Below are positions 35,133 to 46,672 of a stretch of 64,000 nucleotides of DNA, one piece after another. Source of the DNA: Balamuthia mandrillaris (taxonomy: Eukaryota > Discosea > Longamoebia > Balamuthiidae); contig JAVKOQ010000035.1 of NCBI GenBank assembly GCA_031835245.1, forward strand, positions 1 through 64,000, written 5' to 3'. Both the position numbers and the translations under genes were made by a program. The notes under the pieces were generated by a model. It saw only the letters and a list, made by a program, of their open reading frames with translations. It did no database searches and was not told the origin of the DNA. Every line of letters begins with the position of its first letter. Position 1 is the first letter of the stretch.

Positions 35133-36026
35133 AGAGCATGAGAGAGAGAAGCGACGTACAAATCAGCCACTTTAGTGTTCCAGTTCTCATCGATGAGCAA
35201 GTTTTGTGATTTTAGATCTGCAACAGGGTAACAATTAACACCACATCATCACCACAACTACAAGGAAGTAGGAGAGGAAGAAACAATACCTCGATGAACA
35301 ATGGGAGGTTCAAAGCCATGCAAAAAGGTCATGCCTCGAGCTACATCCCGCAAAATCTTCAACAGAAGTTCTGGCGAGAACGGCGGATTGCAAAGGAATA
35401 GCTGCGATTGACGTTCCATCTCTCCCTTTTGACCCTTTCCATCTTCTGCTTCTTGTTCGCCTTCTTTCGTCCCTTCCCCATCTCTCTGTTTCTCGCGTCT
35501 TTCACGATACAAAAGATCAAAGAGAGAGCCTCGTTTCATGTACTCCGTTACAATGCACAAGTTGTCATCCTCCACACAAACTCCCAGCAACAAAATGATG
35601 TTCGGGTGCCGTAACTCTCCTAGTAATTGAGATTCTTGCAACAAGTCCTTTTTCACTGCTGGCATTTCCACTCTCCCTACCTTTATTTATTTATTTTTTT
35701 TGAAGTGTTAAGAAGCATATGCCGAAGAAAGAGGACAGAAGAGGAGGAAAAAGTACTTTAAATTTCTTTACAGCAACGATGGTGCCTTGCCACATTGCTT
35801 TGTAAACTTCGCCCATGGCACCCATGCCTATAAGACTCTCGAAAGTCAAAGCGGTGGAGGGAATGATGCGAAGCGTCACAGCAGGAAGTCCTCCAGCTTT
35901 GGGATCGTTGTCCGCTTTTGAAAGGCTCAAGCTATAATCGAAACCGTGTTCCGGATCTACGTTTTGTGCTGCGAGTATATACGCTCCTCTCTTTCGCCCT
36001 GTTTTTTTTAAAAAACCAGTAAGAAG

Positions 36027-36090
<64 letters not shown>

Positions 36091-37575
36091 GGGGGGAGGG
36101 AGGGAGAGAGAGAGAGAGAGAGAGAGAGAAGAAAATGAAATATACAATAGGCAGCATCCTGAGCTACGGTGTAATACAACAGAGGAGCATAGAGCAAATA
36201 GTACAAGCTTTTGGAGATTACATCAGAGCAGGCAGTCAACTCCTGTTGAAATAAGGGTTAAGTTCAATACAAACAAGCACAAACAAACAAAAGTTAAAAC
36301 AAAAAAATGTCACTATCTCCATAAGAGAAAGGAGAATGTACCGTGGAGTCCCCAAAGAGATAAATGATGCCATAGACGGCATACAGCATATGGGCCACCA
36401 TTTGAAAAAACGACCACACTCTGCCAGCCGGTCTACACCGTGGCAACATATCCCTGCTTTTGAACCGACTACGTTTACTGGAAGTAGGCGTTGCTGCAGT
36501 ACTAGTTGTTCGATTCGAAAGCAAAGGGTGGTCTTCCCCTTCTATCGCATCTTCTGATGTGGCATCATCTTCTTCTTCTTCTGTTCGGTCTTGCTGAATG
36601 GTTGAATGAGAAGACGACAAAGAAAGGGGTGAAGAGGTAGCAGAAGAAGAAGTCGGAGAAGAAGGAGAAGACGAAGAAGAGAGCTTCTTTGGTTGTTGTT
36701 GGCGATTGTGTGAATGAACGTCGATGGGTTCACGGTTGATCATCCCAAAGAGGAGACTGACAGCAAAGAACACAACGAGAATGGCCTGAATGGCGAGAAA
36801 GCCGTACATGGATATTCTGTGTCGAGGTTCGGAGCCGTAGAAAGTGGTCGTGATGGAGATGACGGCCAAGATGAGGGCTACGCCTAATGAACGACCGGCC
36901 GTCCAACGAACCGCGTGCTTGTCTGTGGTTTTCTCAAAGAGAAAGAAAACTACTGCCACCTTTTTTTTAAAACCGTTTGTTTAGAGAAAAGAGATGTTGA
37001 AACGGGTGAGAAGAAAAAGAGCGAGAGATGAACAAAGGAGAAAAGAAGAAGAAGAAGAAGAAGAAGAACAAACAAGAAGAAGAAGAACAAGAAGAAGAAC
37101 AAGAAGAAGCACAAGAAGAAGCACAAGAACAAGAACAAGAACAAGAACAAGAACAAGAACAAGAACAAGAACAAGAACAAGAACAAGAACAAGAACAAGA
37201 ACAAGAACAAGAACAAGAACAAGAAGAACAAAAGGACAAGGAGACCTGAATGAGCCATTGAGCAATAAGAGTAAGCTGAGAGGCAATGGTGTAGGCGATG
37301 CCATAGGGACTGGACCGAATGTTAGGCGGTTTGGGCAGCACATAGATCAGCACAACAAACAAGTAGGTCAGACAGGTGACTATGATGAAGTTCCAGTAGA
37401 GCCCCACCATCCGCATGACTTTGGTGGAGGAGGAGGAGGCGGACGGCCGCAACCGAAAGAGAAGGTAACATATGGAGATGAAAGTGACGGCCACGATGCA
37501 GAGCTGAAAGATCGGGATGCAATAACTGTCGCCGAGCTCCCATTTCGCCGAGGTGATCGTGTTGCACACCCCCAT
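34443..37575 (-). CDS. Seven-helix membrane protein with TKL kinase domain
   Basis: Ten exons close in frame to 703 residues: 37575-37246, 36959-36342, 36242-36146, 35998-35757, 35680-35290, 35217-35160, 35065-35008, 34943-34885, 34787-34611, 34524-34443. The first half has seven predicted helices, for example IPIFQLCIVAVTFISICYLL, FIIVTCLTYLFVVLIYVL, SLGVALILAVISITTTFY and FLAIQAILVVFFAVSLLFG, with a Ser-rich loop before helix 6. The second half is a kinase of the tyrosine-kinase-like group: IGMGAMGEVYKAMW, AVKK, HRDLKSQN (IVHRG joined to DLKSQN), ADFGMSR, GTPQWMAPEML, FGVVLWELLTGEPPF. All catalytic residues are present. It looks like a one-piece receptor kinase with a GPCR-like topology. 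Confidence 0.87.
37125..37225 (-). repeat. (GAACAA)n hexanucleotide repeat in an intron
   Basis: GAACAA units, CTTGTT/TTGTTC in transcript sense, fill the first intron of the seven-helix TKL kinase gene, preceded by GAAGAA units. Confidence 0.88.
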
Positions 37576-37809
37576 GGTTGTTCTTTCAACGAGAAGGAAA
37601 GAAAAGCTAGAGGGACAGAAAGGAGAGAGAGAGAGAGGGAGAGAGAAGGAAGAGAGAACAATAGAGAGTATAGAACAGCTGAACGGAAAACGTTGTCTGC
37701 CTTTTCAACGTTTTCCTTTGCGATCACAATGATCGTCATTTTACGTAGACAAGCTCTTTGCCAATTGGAAATCAAACTCTCGCGATCACATCAAGACAAG
37801 AGAGCGGAG

Positions 37810-37870
<61 letters not shown>

Positions 37871-38319
37871 GGGAGGAGTAGGAGAAAAAATAAATAAGGT
37901 TGATTCACAAATGATAAAAGTCGCAATCCGTCCTCACCTTCTTCCTCTTCTTCTTCTTCCCCTTCATTTTCCTCCAACCCACCTTGCACAAAATGACCCC
38001 TGCAAAAAAAAAAAAAAAAGGGATGGGTGAGCTTCCCCACGGGTATCGCAGGCTTGCTCACACTGTCCACTTTTCTTTCCGCTTTTTGCCAGGCTTGTCT
38101 CCACGCTCCCGATTATAGAATGAGCTCCAAGTTGCCAAATTCCAAACCCCGTCTTGTCCCGGTCCCGTATTTTGTGCAGAGCGTGATTGTTTTTTTTTCT
38201 CCCCTCCTCCGAAGATGGTGGTTTTGCAGGAGTTTTGTTGTGGAGTAGAAGAAAAGTTGGTTGGTAGAGAAGGAAGAAAGTGCGAAAGAAAAAAAAAAAA
38301 GGGGGCGCAAGGCCGACGC
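37576..38319. other. Intergenic region with (GA)n, no gene seen
   Basis: A 744-bp gap between two minus-strand genes. A (GA)n tract is at about 37803-37867 and an A15 run near 38005-38020. Open frames here are repeat-driven and lack domain or splice support. Confidence 0.55.
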
Positions 38320-38643
38320 TCACTGAGCGGGTCCGCTTTGAAGGTTTTGGATGAATCGAGCGGTCTCCTGGCTGACCGTGGGCTGATCAAAGGCGTCCCT
38401 GTACCTCCTGAACAGCAACACCGTGCCAAAAAACAGCGCCGCCGCCACTCCCACGTTCTTGATGCTCTCCCAGTTGTCCTTGTTGTGCCACAGCGTCTCC
38501 ACCAGCCACTCCTTCACCGTGATTTCCTCCACGTCCGAGTGGTAATAGTCCTCAATCACGCCATCGGCCTTGGAGAACTTTTTCTGTCGGCTGGGCGCCT
38601 CCTCATCCGTCAGCGTTCTTTGTCCCTTCAGATTGAATGACAT
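38320..38643 (-). CDS. Small single-pass membrane protein, unknown
   Basis: One exon of 107 residues, starting MSFNLKGQRTLTDEEAP. Most is polar and acidic (EDYYHSDVEEITVKEWLVET), followed by one hydrophobic helix, VGVAAALFFGTVLLFRR, and a 22-residue polar tail. I do not recognise a family. The layout resembles tail-anchored or single-span proteins of mitochondria or ER. It shares a 250-bp divergent promoter with the sulfotransferase. Supported by codon-like composition and the ATG next to the shared promoter. Confidence 0.6.
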   Translation of the reverse strand: MSFNLKGQRTLTDEEAPSRQKKFSKADGVIEDYYHSDVEEITVKEWLVETLWHNKDNWESIKNVGVAAALFFGTVLLFRRYRDAFDQPTVSQETARFIQNLQSGPAQ

Positions 38644-38893
38644 CGTGTGTGTGCGTGTGTGTGTGGCGTGCGTTGTTTATCCCCTTGGCTATTCTGCTAC
38701 TTTTTTTTTTGCAGGAGTTTAATTTTTTTGCCCTTTTTTGTGGCGTATGTCGACAAATATTCATTTCCAGGAAAACGGTTGTCGCCACAATGGATGACGT
38801 GTGCACACCGAAATTCCGTTCGCAGTGCATTACGGCAGGCAGACAGCAAGGGGAGGCAAGGAGAAGACAACCAGCAAAGGTGGACGGTTGACC
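38644..38893. promoter_or_regulatory. Divergent promoter with TGTCGACAAA
   Basis: Separates the starts at 38643 (minus) and 38894 (plus). TGTCGACAAA is at 38748-38757. A GTGTGT tract is next to the minus-strand ATG. A possible upstream in-frame ATG for the sulfotransferase is at 38801. Confidence 0.4.
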
Positions 38894-39859
38894 ATGGAGC
38901 CTCCCTCCTCTACTACGCTGAACAAGAAAGAGCCTCAATGGCCAAAGAAAACCAGAGAGCTTCACAACCACCACTTTGACAGCACGGTGTGGAACGACCT
39001 CGTCTTCCGTGAAGACGACATCGTCATCGCCACCTACGCAAAGTCCGGCACCACTTGGCTGCAGCAGATCGTCGCGCAGCTGATCTTCAACGGGGCTGAG
39101 GACCTTAACGTGGGGGACATGTCCCCCTGGGTGGACCTCCGCGTGCCGCCCAAGGAGGTGAAGCTTGCCGCCTTGGAGGCGCAAACCCACCGCCGCTTCC
39201 TCAAGACGCACCTCCCCGTTGACGCCCTGGTCTTCAACCCCAAGGCAAAGTACCTCTACGTGGCTCGTGATGGCAGAGACGTGGTCTGGAGCCTCCACAA
39301 TCACCACAGCATGGCAAACGACACCTGGTACGCCATTCTCAATGACACGCCTGGGCGTGTGGGTCCCCCCATAGGTCCTCCCCCCGAGAGCAGGGTCCAA
39401 TACTTTAGGGAATGGTTGCAAGGGGATGGCTTCCCCTTTTGGTCGTTTTGGGAGAACACAAAGTCCTGGTGGGCCGTCCGGGACCTCCCCAACGTGCTCA
39501 TGCTGCACTATGCGGATATGAAGGCGGACATGCCTGGCCAGATACGTCGCATTGCCGAGTTCCTGGACATCCCTATCCAAGAGGACAAGTGGCCTGCCAT
39601 CCTGGAGCACTGCTCCTTTGAGTACATGAAAGCGCACGCGGAACAGGCGGTCCCGTTGGGCGGGAGCGTTTGGGAGGGCGGAGCCCAGACCTTCATTCAC
39701 AAGGGCACAAACAAACGGTGGTACGAGGAGCTGACGGAGGCTGATGGGAGGGAGTACGAGGAGAAAGCCGTAGCAGAGCTCGGAGAGGAGTGCGCCGAGT
39801 GGTTGAAGGGTGGTTCCCTTGGGGCAACTCGCTCTTCTTCCCCCAAAGAAAGCTTATAA
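38894..39859 (+). CDS. Cytosolic-type sulfotransferase
   Basis: A single exon of 321 residues. I prefer the ATG at 38894 because it sits in a strong ACCATGG context; the frame is open from an ATG at 38801. The PAPS 5'-phosphosulfate loop is YAKSGTTWLQQI and the 3'-phosphate site includes YLYVARDGRDVVWSLHNH. The C-terminal GGxxTFIHKGTNKRWYEEL matches the RKGxxGDWK-type loop. These enzymes move sulfate from PAPS to hydroxyl groups of small molecules. No signal peptide or membrane helix is seen, so it acts in the cytosol. Lack of introns and higher GC than its neighbours suggest gain by horizontal transfer or retroposition. Substrate is unknown. Confidence 0.88.
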   Translation: MEPPSSTTLNKKEPQWPKKTRELHNHHFDSTVWNDLVFREDDIVIATYAKSGTTWLQQIVAQLIFNGAEDLNVGDMSPWVDLRVPPKEVKLAALEAQTHRRFLKTHLPVDALVFNPKAKYLYVARDGRDVVWSLHNHHSMANDTWYAILNDTPGRVGPPIGPPPESRVQYFREWLQGDGFPFWSFWENTKSWWAVRDLPNVLMLHYADMKADMPGQIRRIAEFLDIPIQEDKWPAILEHCSFEYMKAHAEQAVPLGGSVWEGGAQTFIHKGTNKRWYEELTEADGREYEEKAVAELGEECAEWLKGGSLGATRSSSPKESL

Positions 39860-40064
39860 CGAACACAAATAAGGAAAAGATAACTGTTTGGTAACAAAGA
39901 AAAAAAGAGAACAAACGAGGAAGAAGAGGAAAGCAAACCAACGGTTGTTCTCTGCACCCCCCTTTTTTTTTAAAAACCCAACCACTTGGCCAACAACGAC
40001 TGTTCGTTAAAGTGCTTTGTTTGTGATCCTTTGTAAACCAATCGTCTCGTTTTTGAAGAACAAT

Positions 40065-40333
40065 ATGGAAGGCAAGGAAAAGGACAAGAAGAAGTCAAAG
40101 GAGGACTCCAAAGCCGCACAAAACCTCATCAAAGTATCAGAAGCTTGCGAAACGTAACTACTGTTCTTTGTTTCTCCCATTTGCTCAAGGTTAAACAGCT
40201 GACTTGGTTCCCTTCAAGCTTGGTGAAATACTGCAACGACACACCGGAACCATTCAGCGACACGGGAAACGATGCCACCAACCTTTGGAAACACAGCCCA
40301 AACCCAAACGGCCCTTGTTGCCTTCTCAGCTAA
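40065..40333 (+). CDS. Heterotrimeric G-protein gamma subunit
   Basis: Two exons, 40065-40153 and 40219-40333, close in frame to only 67 residues, the usual size of G-gamma. A Lys-rich start leads into NLIKVSEACETLVKYCND, which lines up with the conserved IKVSKAAADLMAYC helix of animal G-gamma. The protein ends in CLLS, a CaaX box for prenylation, preceded by an Asn/Pro-rich stretch where animal gammas have NPFRE. Gamma pairs with the G-beta propeller to anchor the dimer at the plasma membrane. Small size limits certainty, but helix plus CaaX is specific. Confidence 0.75.
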
Positions 40334-40684
40334 GCAAACTGAAAAAGAACATGACGCAAACAACGGAAAATGGTTTTCATCTGTTTTGTAACTGCTCTCT
40401 CTTCCTTTCTCCTCTGCTGTTCGATCATGTAGACCTTTCTAAAGGAACAACGATAAGTTTTGAAAACATCAGAAGGGAACCTGAGCATGGAAGGGCAGAA
40501 ACCACACCCTCCCTGGCGTTTTTCTTCACCCAAACGACAACGTTACCGTTTTTGGTTTCGAAGATATGACTAACTTTAATTATTATAGAATCCACCAATT
40601 CATTTGAGAGCTGGAAATTAACCAAACGAACAGAACAACGCAAAGAAGCAAACAAAAACCAAAGGAGAGCAACGGCACAAAGGC
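40334..40684. other. Gap between G-gamma and SAM-tyrosine kinase genes
   Basis: No supported gene. The frame leading into the kinase ATG at 40685 meets an in-frame stop at 40619, which limits upstream extension without further splicing. Confidence 0.5.
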
Positions 40685-40879
40685 ATGCAACAACAGGAAA
40701 CGAGGCTGAGCGTGCCGCCTCAGCCGCCGGTGCTGGTCAGGCAGAAAACGCAGAGGATCTCGGTCAAGGTGCAATGGGAGCAGACTTTGTGCGCGTTGAG
40801 GGATAGCCTTGAGAAGGAGATCGAAAGACTTCGTGTGGAGCACTGCTCCTCCAATTCTCCGTCCGGTATGCTTCTTTGT

Positions 40880-40923
<44 letters not shown>

Positions 40924-43900
40924 TTCTTTTGCCGTCTTCTTCAGTCTATACTCTCATGATCATTCTCTCATTCTCGTTCTCCTCTCTTCTCTTTCTTTGC
41001 CCTCTTTCTTTGCTTTCTCACAAACATTGTTTTTTGTTTGCAGACGCTAACACTAAAGAGACGATGAGACAGAAACAACTTCTAATGGAAGCAGTGGAAG
41101 GCTTTTGCGAGGAAATGTTGGACAGCACAAGGGAGCTCGTGTTGGAGGTCACCCGTCTCTCCCGCATTCTGACCCAAGTGCACAGCCTCTGCACTTCCCT
41201 GTCCGCGGCTGAGATGGAGCTGGAAGCCGTCCAGTCGGCTGAAAACGGCGTCCACCGCATGAGCGACCTGGTTAACCTGGCCATTCTCAACTATCCACAA
41301 ATTCTCTCCAGGTATATTACATTTTATCCTTGGTTATAGTTTGTTTCTTTTTGTATTGTTTGTATTCCTTTCTTTTGTGTTGTTTCTTCCTTTGTTTCTT
41401 GTTTTTTCTTTATGAGGTTGTTTCTTGCATGCATCTTTCTCTGTTTCTTACAACCAAGTGTTGTTATTATAGTGGTGCTTCGCATAGGAACCAACGACTG
41501 GTGGTGCTGTTGCGCACGCTGCAGGCCTGCATCGATGCTGTCTTGCACTTCTTTAAAGTGGGCAAGTTCCTGCAATACACCGTCGTGCCGTTGACTATAA
41601 AGGGAGGGTTCACCAGAGGTGGCACCACCAAAGCCATCCCTGCCAACGAGAGAACAGCTCTAGCTGAACAAAGTATGTCTTCATTTCTTTCGGTTCTCCT
41701 CTCGTTTTCGCTTCGAGGTCTAACATGAAACACAAAAAACAAACAAAAACAGTTGAGCCACCAGAAAGAAATGCAATAGAGGTTTCTGAAGCGTCTCGAA
41801 TGTTTGCAAAGGCCTTTCGCGGATTGATGTCTGCCATAACGGCCATCCCTGAGGAGGAAGACGAGGAAGATGGCGAGAATATGGAAGTAACGACTTCTTG
41901 TCCTGCCGTCGAGCAACAACAGCAACAACAACAAACCGCTCTTCCATCCGTTTCTTCTTCGGTTGCTTCTGCTTCGGCACTTTTGGATGCTAAGCAACAA
42001 AACGAGTTGATCCAAAGCAAGGGAAAAGAGGAAACACAAGAAACGAAACAAGAAGCACAAACAAAGCACGATCAAACGAACCAACAACAACCGAAGGTCG
42101 AAACAGAAAATAAAGGAATGTCAGAGCGCAAAGGAAGCAACGATACGTTGCAAAACAAGATAGTCACAATGAAACGATGGGAGAAAGAGGAACGACTTCG
42201 ACGACTTCAAGAAATGCAGGCCGGAAGGTTGCAGGTAACTTGGGATGACGAAGACAACAACAATGAGAACGACCAGCAACAACAACAAGACAAACCAGCT
42301 CTTCCATCCAAATTCTTAGCCAACAACAAACGGCAACTCTCCAAAAAGAAGAGCATCTTCGAGGTGTTCTCTTCCCCCGCTCCGCCTGCTAGCGCTGCAC
42401 AAACGTCGAACAAAGAAAAGCCACAAAAGAACAACAAAGGACTTCGAGGCACAAAACTTCAACGCATTCTCAACTTGGACAAAGGCAAAGCCAAAACGGC
42501 GAGCGCTGATGGGCCTTTCTCTTCGGATGAGAACAGCTCAAACAACGTTAGAGCATCGAAGAGAACAGACAATGCTGGCTTTGGATCGCGGTCAACTCCT
42601 TCCAGAGCTCGTTCCAAGTCGGTGGGAGATTCTAACAGCAACCCTTCCTCTGGTTCTGTTGTTTCGAAAGGCAAAAAGCTGGATGGCAAGAGCTCAAAGA
42701 AAAAAGGAAGAACAACTCTGGCTTCTGGCTCCAATTCTCCTTCATCTCCTTCTTCTCCTTCTCCCTCCTCTCATCCTTTACCCGCTCCTCTTCCAACACA
42801 AAGCCCAAGACAACCTCCTCTCGAAGAACAAGCCAGAACGAGTTCTTCTTCCTCTTCCTCTCCAAAGAAAGAGAGACCCAAGTTGAAGAACAAAGCCATT
42901 AACCTTGATCTCAAAACCTCTTCCTCACCCGTTGAAAAGAAACCATCCGCCAGGAGGAAGACGCCCAAAGTGAAGAAGAAGAACACAGCAACTCGCTCTT
43001 CGGCGGACCAAAGCAGCTTTGATAAGCTGAAGCAACAAAAGGAGGAGGCATTGAGGCGGTGGCTGCATGCTATAGACCCGACTTTTGAGGACCTCGTCTC
43101 TCCTTTCATCAAAGAGAGAATCTACTTGGAGGACCTCTCCTCTCTCTCCGAACAAGAGTTTAAAGAGTTGAACATTCCGCTTGGAGCTCGTCGTAAGATC
43201 ATTCAAACCCTGCAACAACAAAGCGGACCAGGACAACAAACGGAGGACAAGAAGAATCTTTTGCAAGTGTCGGGACAACATGCACAACAACAACAGCAGC
43301 AGCAGAAAGAAAAGGAGAAGCGCAACAAGGAAGACTTTGATAGAGAGTTGGCGCTCATATCGACGATCAATCCGGATGACCTTGAGTTCTTGAAGAGTTT
43401 GGGCAATGGAGCGTTTGGAGAGGTGTACATGGTTTGTTCTCTCTTCTCAGTTTTTCATCTATTCTCTTTATCTTATTCTTATTCTCATCTCACAAAGGGC
43501 ATTTGGCGTCAAACCACTACCGTGGCCATCAAGAAGCTTCGCAGCGATGTAACGATGGACGAAAACTCTCGTTTAGCCTTTCTAGAAGAGGCCAAATTGA
43601 TGATGTGCATACCGCCCTCATCCCTTTCCCTTTCTTTCTCTTATACTTTCTCTTGCTTTCTTCTTTTTGTTCTTCTTCTTCTTTTTGTTCTTGTTCTTCT
43701 TCTTGTCTTCTTCTTCTTCTTCTTCTTTTGATGACCAACAACACCAGGAAAATGCCAAGGCATCCCAACATAGTGGGGTGTCTAGGGGCCTGCGTCGAAA
43801 ACAAGAACTGGTTCCTCGTGATGGAGTACATGCCGGACGGCAGCTTGCGACAATACCTCATGGACCATCCCACCGAGATCGACAGCAAGGAGCTCTTGGA

Positions 43901-44197
43901 GCTGGCCAAGGGCATCGCGGCGGGGATGGACCACCTCGAGGCCCACCAGATCGTCCACAGGGATCTCTCCCTCCGGAACATCCTCCTGGAGGTGCGAGGG
44001 AGGAGGGAGCGAGAGCACATCGCCAAGGTCTGCGACTTTGGCATGGCCAAGTCCTTGCAGCTCCTCTCGGCGGAGGAGGAGCAGCAGAGGAGGGGCAGTT
44101 ACATCACGAGAGGCGGCAAGATACCGCTCCGGTGGACTGCCCCAGAGGCTATCATACATAAGGCCTATACCTCCAAGTCTGATGTATGGAGTTTTGG

Positions 44198-44235
<38 letters not shown>

Positions 44236-44733
44236 TACTGTCTTATGTATGTCTTTTCGCTTCTTCCTTTCTTTTTAGGGGTGGTTCTGTGGGAATTGTA
44301 TAGTTTTGGCTCATTGCCATACGGAGAGCTGACGGAACACCGACCAGGTTTCTCCCTCTCCGCCCAGGACTTGCTGAACCGGTTAAACCAGGGCTATCGG
44401 TATTCTCTTCTCTCTTTCTTCTTTGTTCTCACTCTTCTCTTCGCTGTCTTCCTCCTTGTTTCCCTTCTTTCTCATTCTTTCTCCTTTTTGAAAAATAGAA
44501 TGCCATGCCCAGAAGAATGTCCGCCAGAGATCTATGCGTTGATGCAGGATTGCTGGCAAATAGATCCGGAGCGGCGTCCATCCTTCCGAGAGATATTCCT
44601 CCGCCTGCACAACGCCATGGAGGAGTTTCTCTCTGCAGAGGAGAAGGCAGAGGAGGAGAGGCGCCTGATGGTGAATGTTCCTCATTCTGGTCCCGTAGAA
44701 ATCACTGATGTAGGTTATTATGCTATCTCCTAA
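40685..44733 (+). CDS. SAM-domain tyrosine kinase
   Basis: Eight exons close in frame to 1079 residues: 40685-40865, 41044-41311, 41473-41672, 41753-43431, 43498-43604, 43748-44196, 44279-44399, 44499-44733. The first 220 residues are helical and unrecognised. A long Gln/Ser/Lys-rich linker follows. A SAM domain lies near residues 645-710 (RWLHAIDPTFEDLVSPFIKE, DLSSLSEQEFKELNIPLGAR). The kinase domain has LGNGAFGEVYMGIW, VAIKKL, HRDLSLRN, CDFGMAK, GGKIPLRWTAPEAI, SDVWSFGVVLWELYSFG and CWQIDPERRPSF. HRDLxxRN and PLRWTAPE are tyrosine-kinase rather than TKL hallmarks; TKL kinases have HRDLKSxN and GTPxWMAPE. It is probably a cytosolic, oligomerising tyrosine kinase. No membrane helix is seen. 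Confidence 0.88.
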
Positions 44734-44850
44734 AGAAAGAGAAAGAAACAGAAATGCTGAAAATACAAAAGTTCAAACATGCATCGAGAATGGATGAAGA
44801 AAAAGAGAGGAAAGTGGACAGAAGATGGAATGAAAGTGAAAAGAATAGCG

Positions 44851-46109
44851 TTATTCTTGTTCGTTGGAAAGTGCTCTTCGTTTCCAAGGAATGTGTTTGT
44901 GCTCTCGTTGTGCCTTTCGTTTTCTCTTCTTCTGGAGATACTTGTCCAGCTGTCCTTTGGCTTTGAGATCTTTGAACTGCTCCTGCAGTTCCTGCTTTTT
45001 GAGCTCCGACTTTTTGAGGTAGAATGGCTTCTTGCCTTGCTTCACCATCTCCCTTTCCTGCTGCTTCAGTGCCTTCTTTCTCTGCCTTCTGGATTCCTCC
45101 TGTTGCTCCGTTTTGGCCTCTTGTTGCTGTTTGTTGTTTAGTAAGTTCGTCATTTCAACAAAAAGCAGAAGCGCAATGCCAAAAAAAAATAAATAAAATA
45201 AAGTACCAAACGGGTAAGTGCTCGTTGGATATTTTCTCTTTCTGAAGGGTTCTTTTCTTTGCGAAGTTGTTGCCTGTGTAAACACAAAAACACAGCAGGA
45301 AGAGAATAAGCAAATAAGACGGAAAAGAAAGAAAGCAGAACGAGGAGGATAAAAAGAGAAGAAAAGAAAAGATGAAAGAAGGGAGAAGTCCAGAAGAGAA
45401 TAGGAGTGTACCGGAGAGTCTTGATCTCATCCTGCCGATAGCCGTTGACAAAGCTATAGCTGGCTTTGTAGAGCTCCTCATTGAACTTGCCACAGAGACT
45501 GTCGAACCGCGGATCCCTTCGCTTGGGTTCCGGTTTCACGCCCAAGAGTTTGCTTCGCGCCGCAGCAAACCTCTTCGTTGGTGTTTTGGAGCTTACTTCT
45601 TGTGGTCTTTTTTTTGTTGTGTCTCTTTAGAAAACAGAAGAAGCAGAAAAAGGGGGAGAGAAAAAAAAAGAACGGTACTTTGATTTCGATTTTTTTTTGA
45701 CGGAAGAAGAGGTAGCGATCAAAGATTTGGTGGTAGAATCGCTTCGATGTTTCTCTCCTTGAAGTGCCCGCTTTACTTCGCTCTGTTTTCGTAGTTTCTA
45801 ACAAAAAGAAAACATTCAGCACGAGCTTCTTCTTTAGCAAAGAGAGAAAGAAGTTCATTCTACCTGCAATTGATCAAATGGGATGGTGGCCAATTGCTCT
45901 CTAAGAGCTTCTTCATCTTCTTCTTCTTCTTCGCTCTCATCCTCTTCTCCCTCCCCCTCTTCTTCGGACCCTCCCTCACTGCTACTCCATTCCTCCTCTT
46001 CCTCTTCCTCTTCTTCTTCTTCTTCTTCCAACCTCTGCTTCCTCCGTTGCATCTTTCTTTTTTTCTTTCTTCTTTCCTTCTTTTCTTTTTTGCCTTGGTC
46101 ATTGGTCAT
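44851..46109 (-). CDS. RRP36: RRP36-like rRNA processing factor
   Basis: Five exons close in frame to 300 residues: 46109-45864, 45797-45679, 45606-45412, 45273-45207, 45126-44851. A poly-Glu acidic N-terminus is followed by the family signature [20 protein letters not shown] with [16 protein letters not shown]. The C-terminal half is a basic helix ([37 protein letters not shown]). RRP36 is a nucleolar SSU-processome component needed for early 18S rRNA cleavages. It converges with the tyrosine kinase gene; stops are 117 bp apart. Confidence 0.9.
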
Positions 46110-46672
46110 TTACTGCACAAATGCTACAGAGTGCCTTTTATTTGAGGGGCCAGAATTTACAACTTAGATTTTTTTGCCTGCTACCGAGAGAGAGAGAGAG
46201 AGAGAGAGAGAGGAGTGAGATGTTTGTTGGCACACAGAAGAGAATGGATAAGGGAATGGAAAAGAATGTAGGGGTCCTATACTACCCACAACACAATGAT
46301 AGATAGTGGTGGGTCCTGTTGGTCCCCTCGAAAAATAATAAAAGAAACCAACACAAGAAAGAACAAACAAGGGAGAAACAAGAGAGAGAAACCCTTGTTT
46401 TCCTCTTTGTTCTTTTTGTTTGGTTCCAATATATATTTTTTTGTTGATTTAGCATTCGGATGATGATGGCATGCTTCACCACGAACACGACATAACAAGT
46501 TATCCACAAGAACAAAAAGAGAGGTTTTTGTGCTTGTGGTAAGTGTCGTGTCGTATTGTTTTTTTTTCTTCGCTTACAAAGAAGAGAAGAAGCGAATGCA
46601 AATGAATGGATGGAAGAAAGAAAGTAGATGACAGCACAGGATAGGACTTTACCTTGAATGTTGGCAGCCATT
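46110..46672. other. Intergenic region with (GA)n, no gene seen
   Basis: A 563-bp gap between two minus-strand genes, with a (GA)n tract at about 46189-46213. Frames on either strand show no domain or splice support. Confidence 0.5.

Noticed and set aside
36994-37881. A 295-codon plus-strand frame rich in RTRT and ERER
   Set aside because: Driven by the GAACAA and GA repeats in an intron and gap of the minus-strand side.
43529-44161. Frames on both strands over the kinase exon of the SAM-tyrosine kinase
   Set aside because: Alternative-frame shadows of a GC-rich coding exon with clear kinase motifs in one frame.
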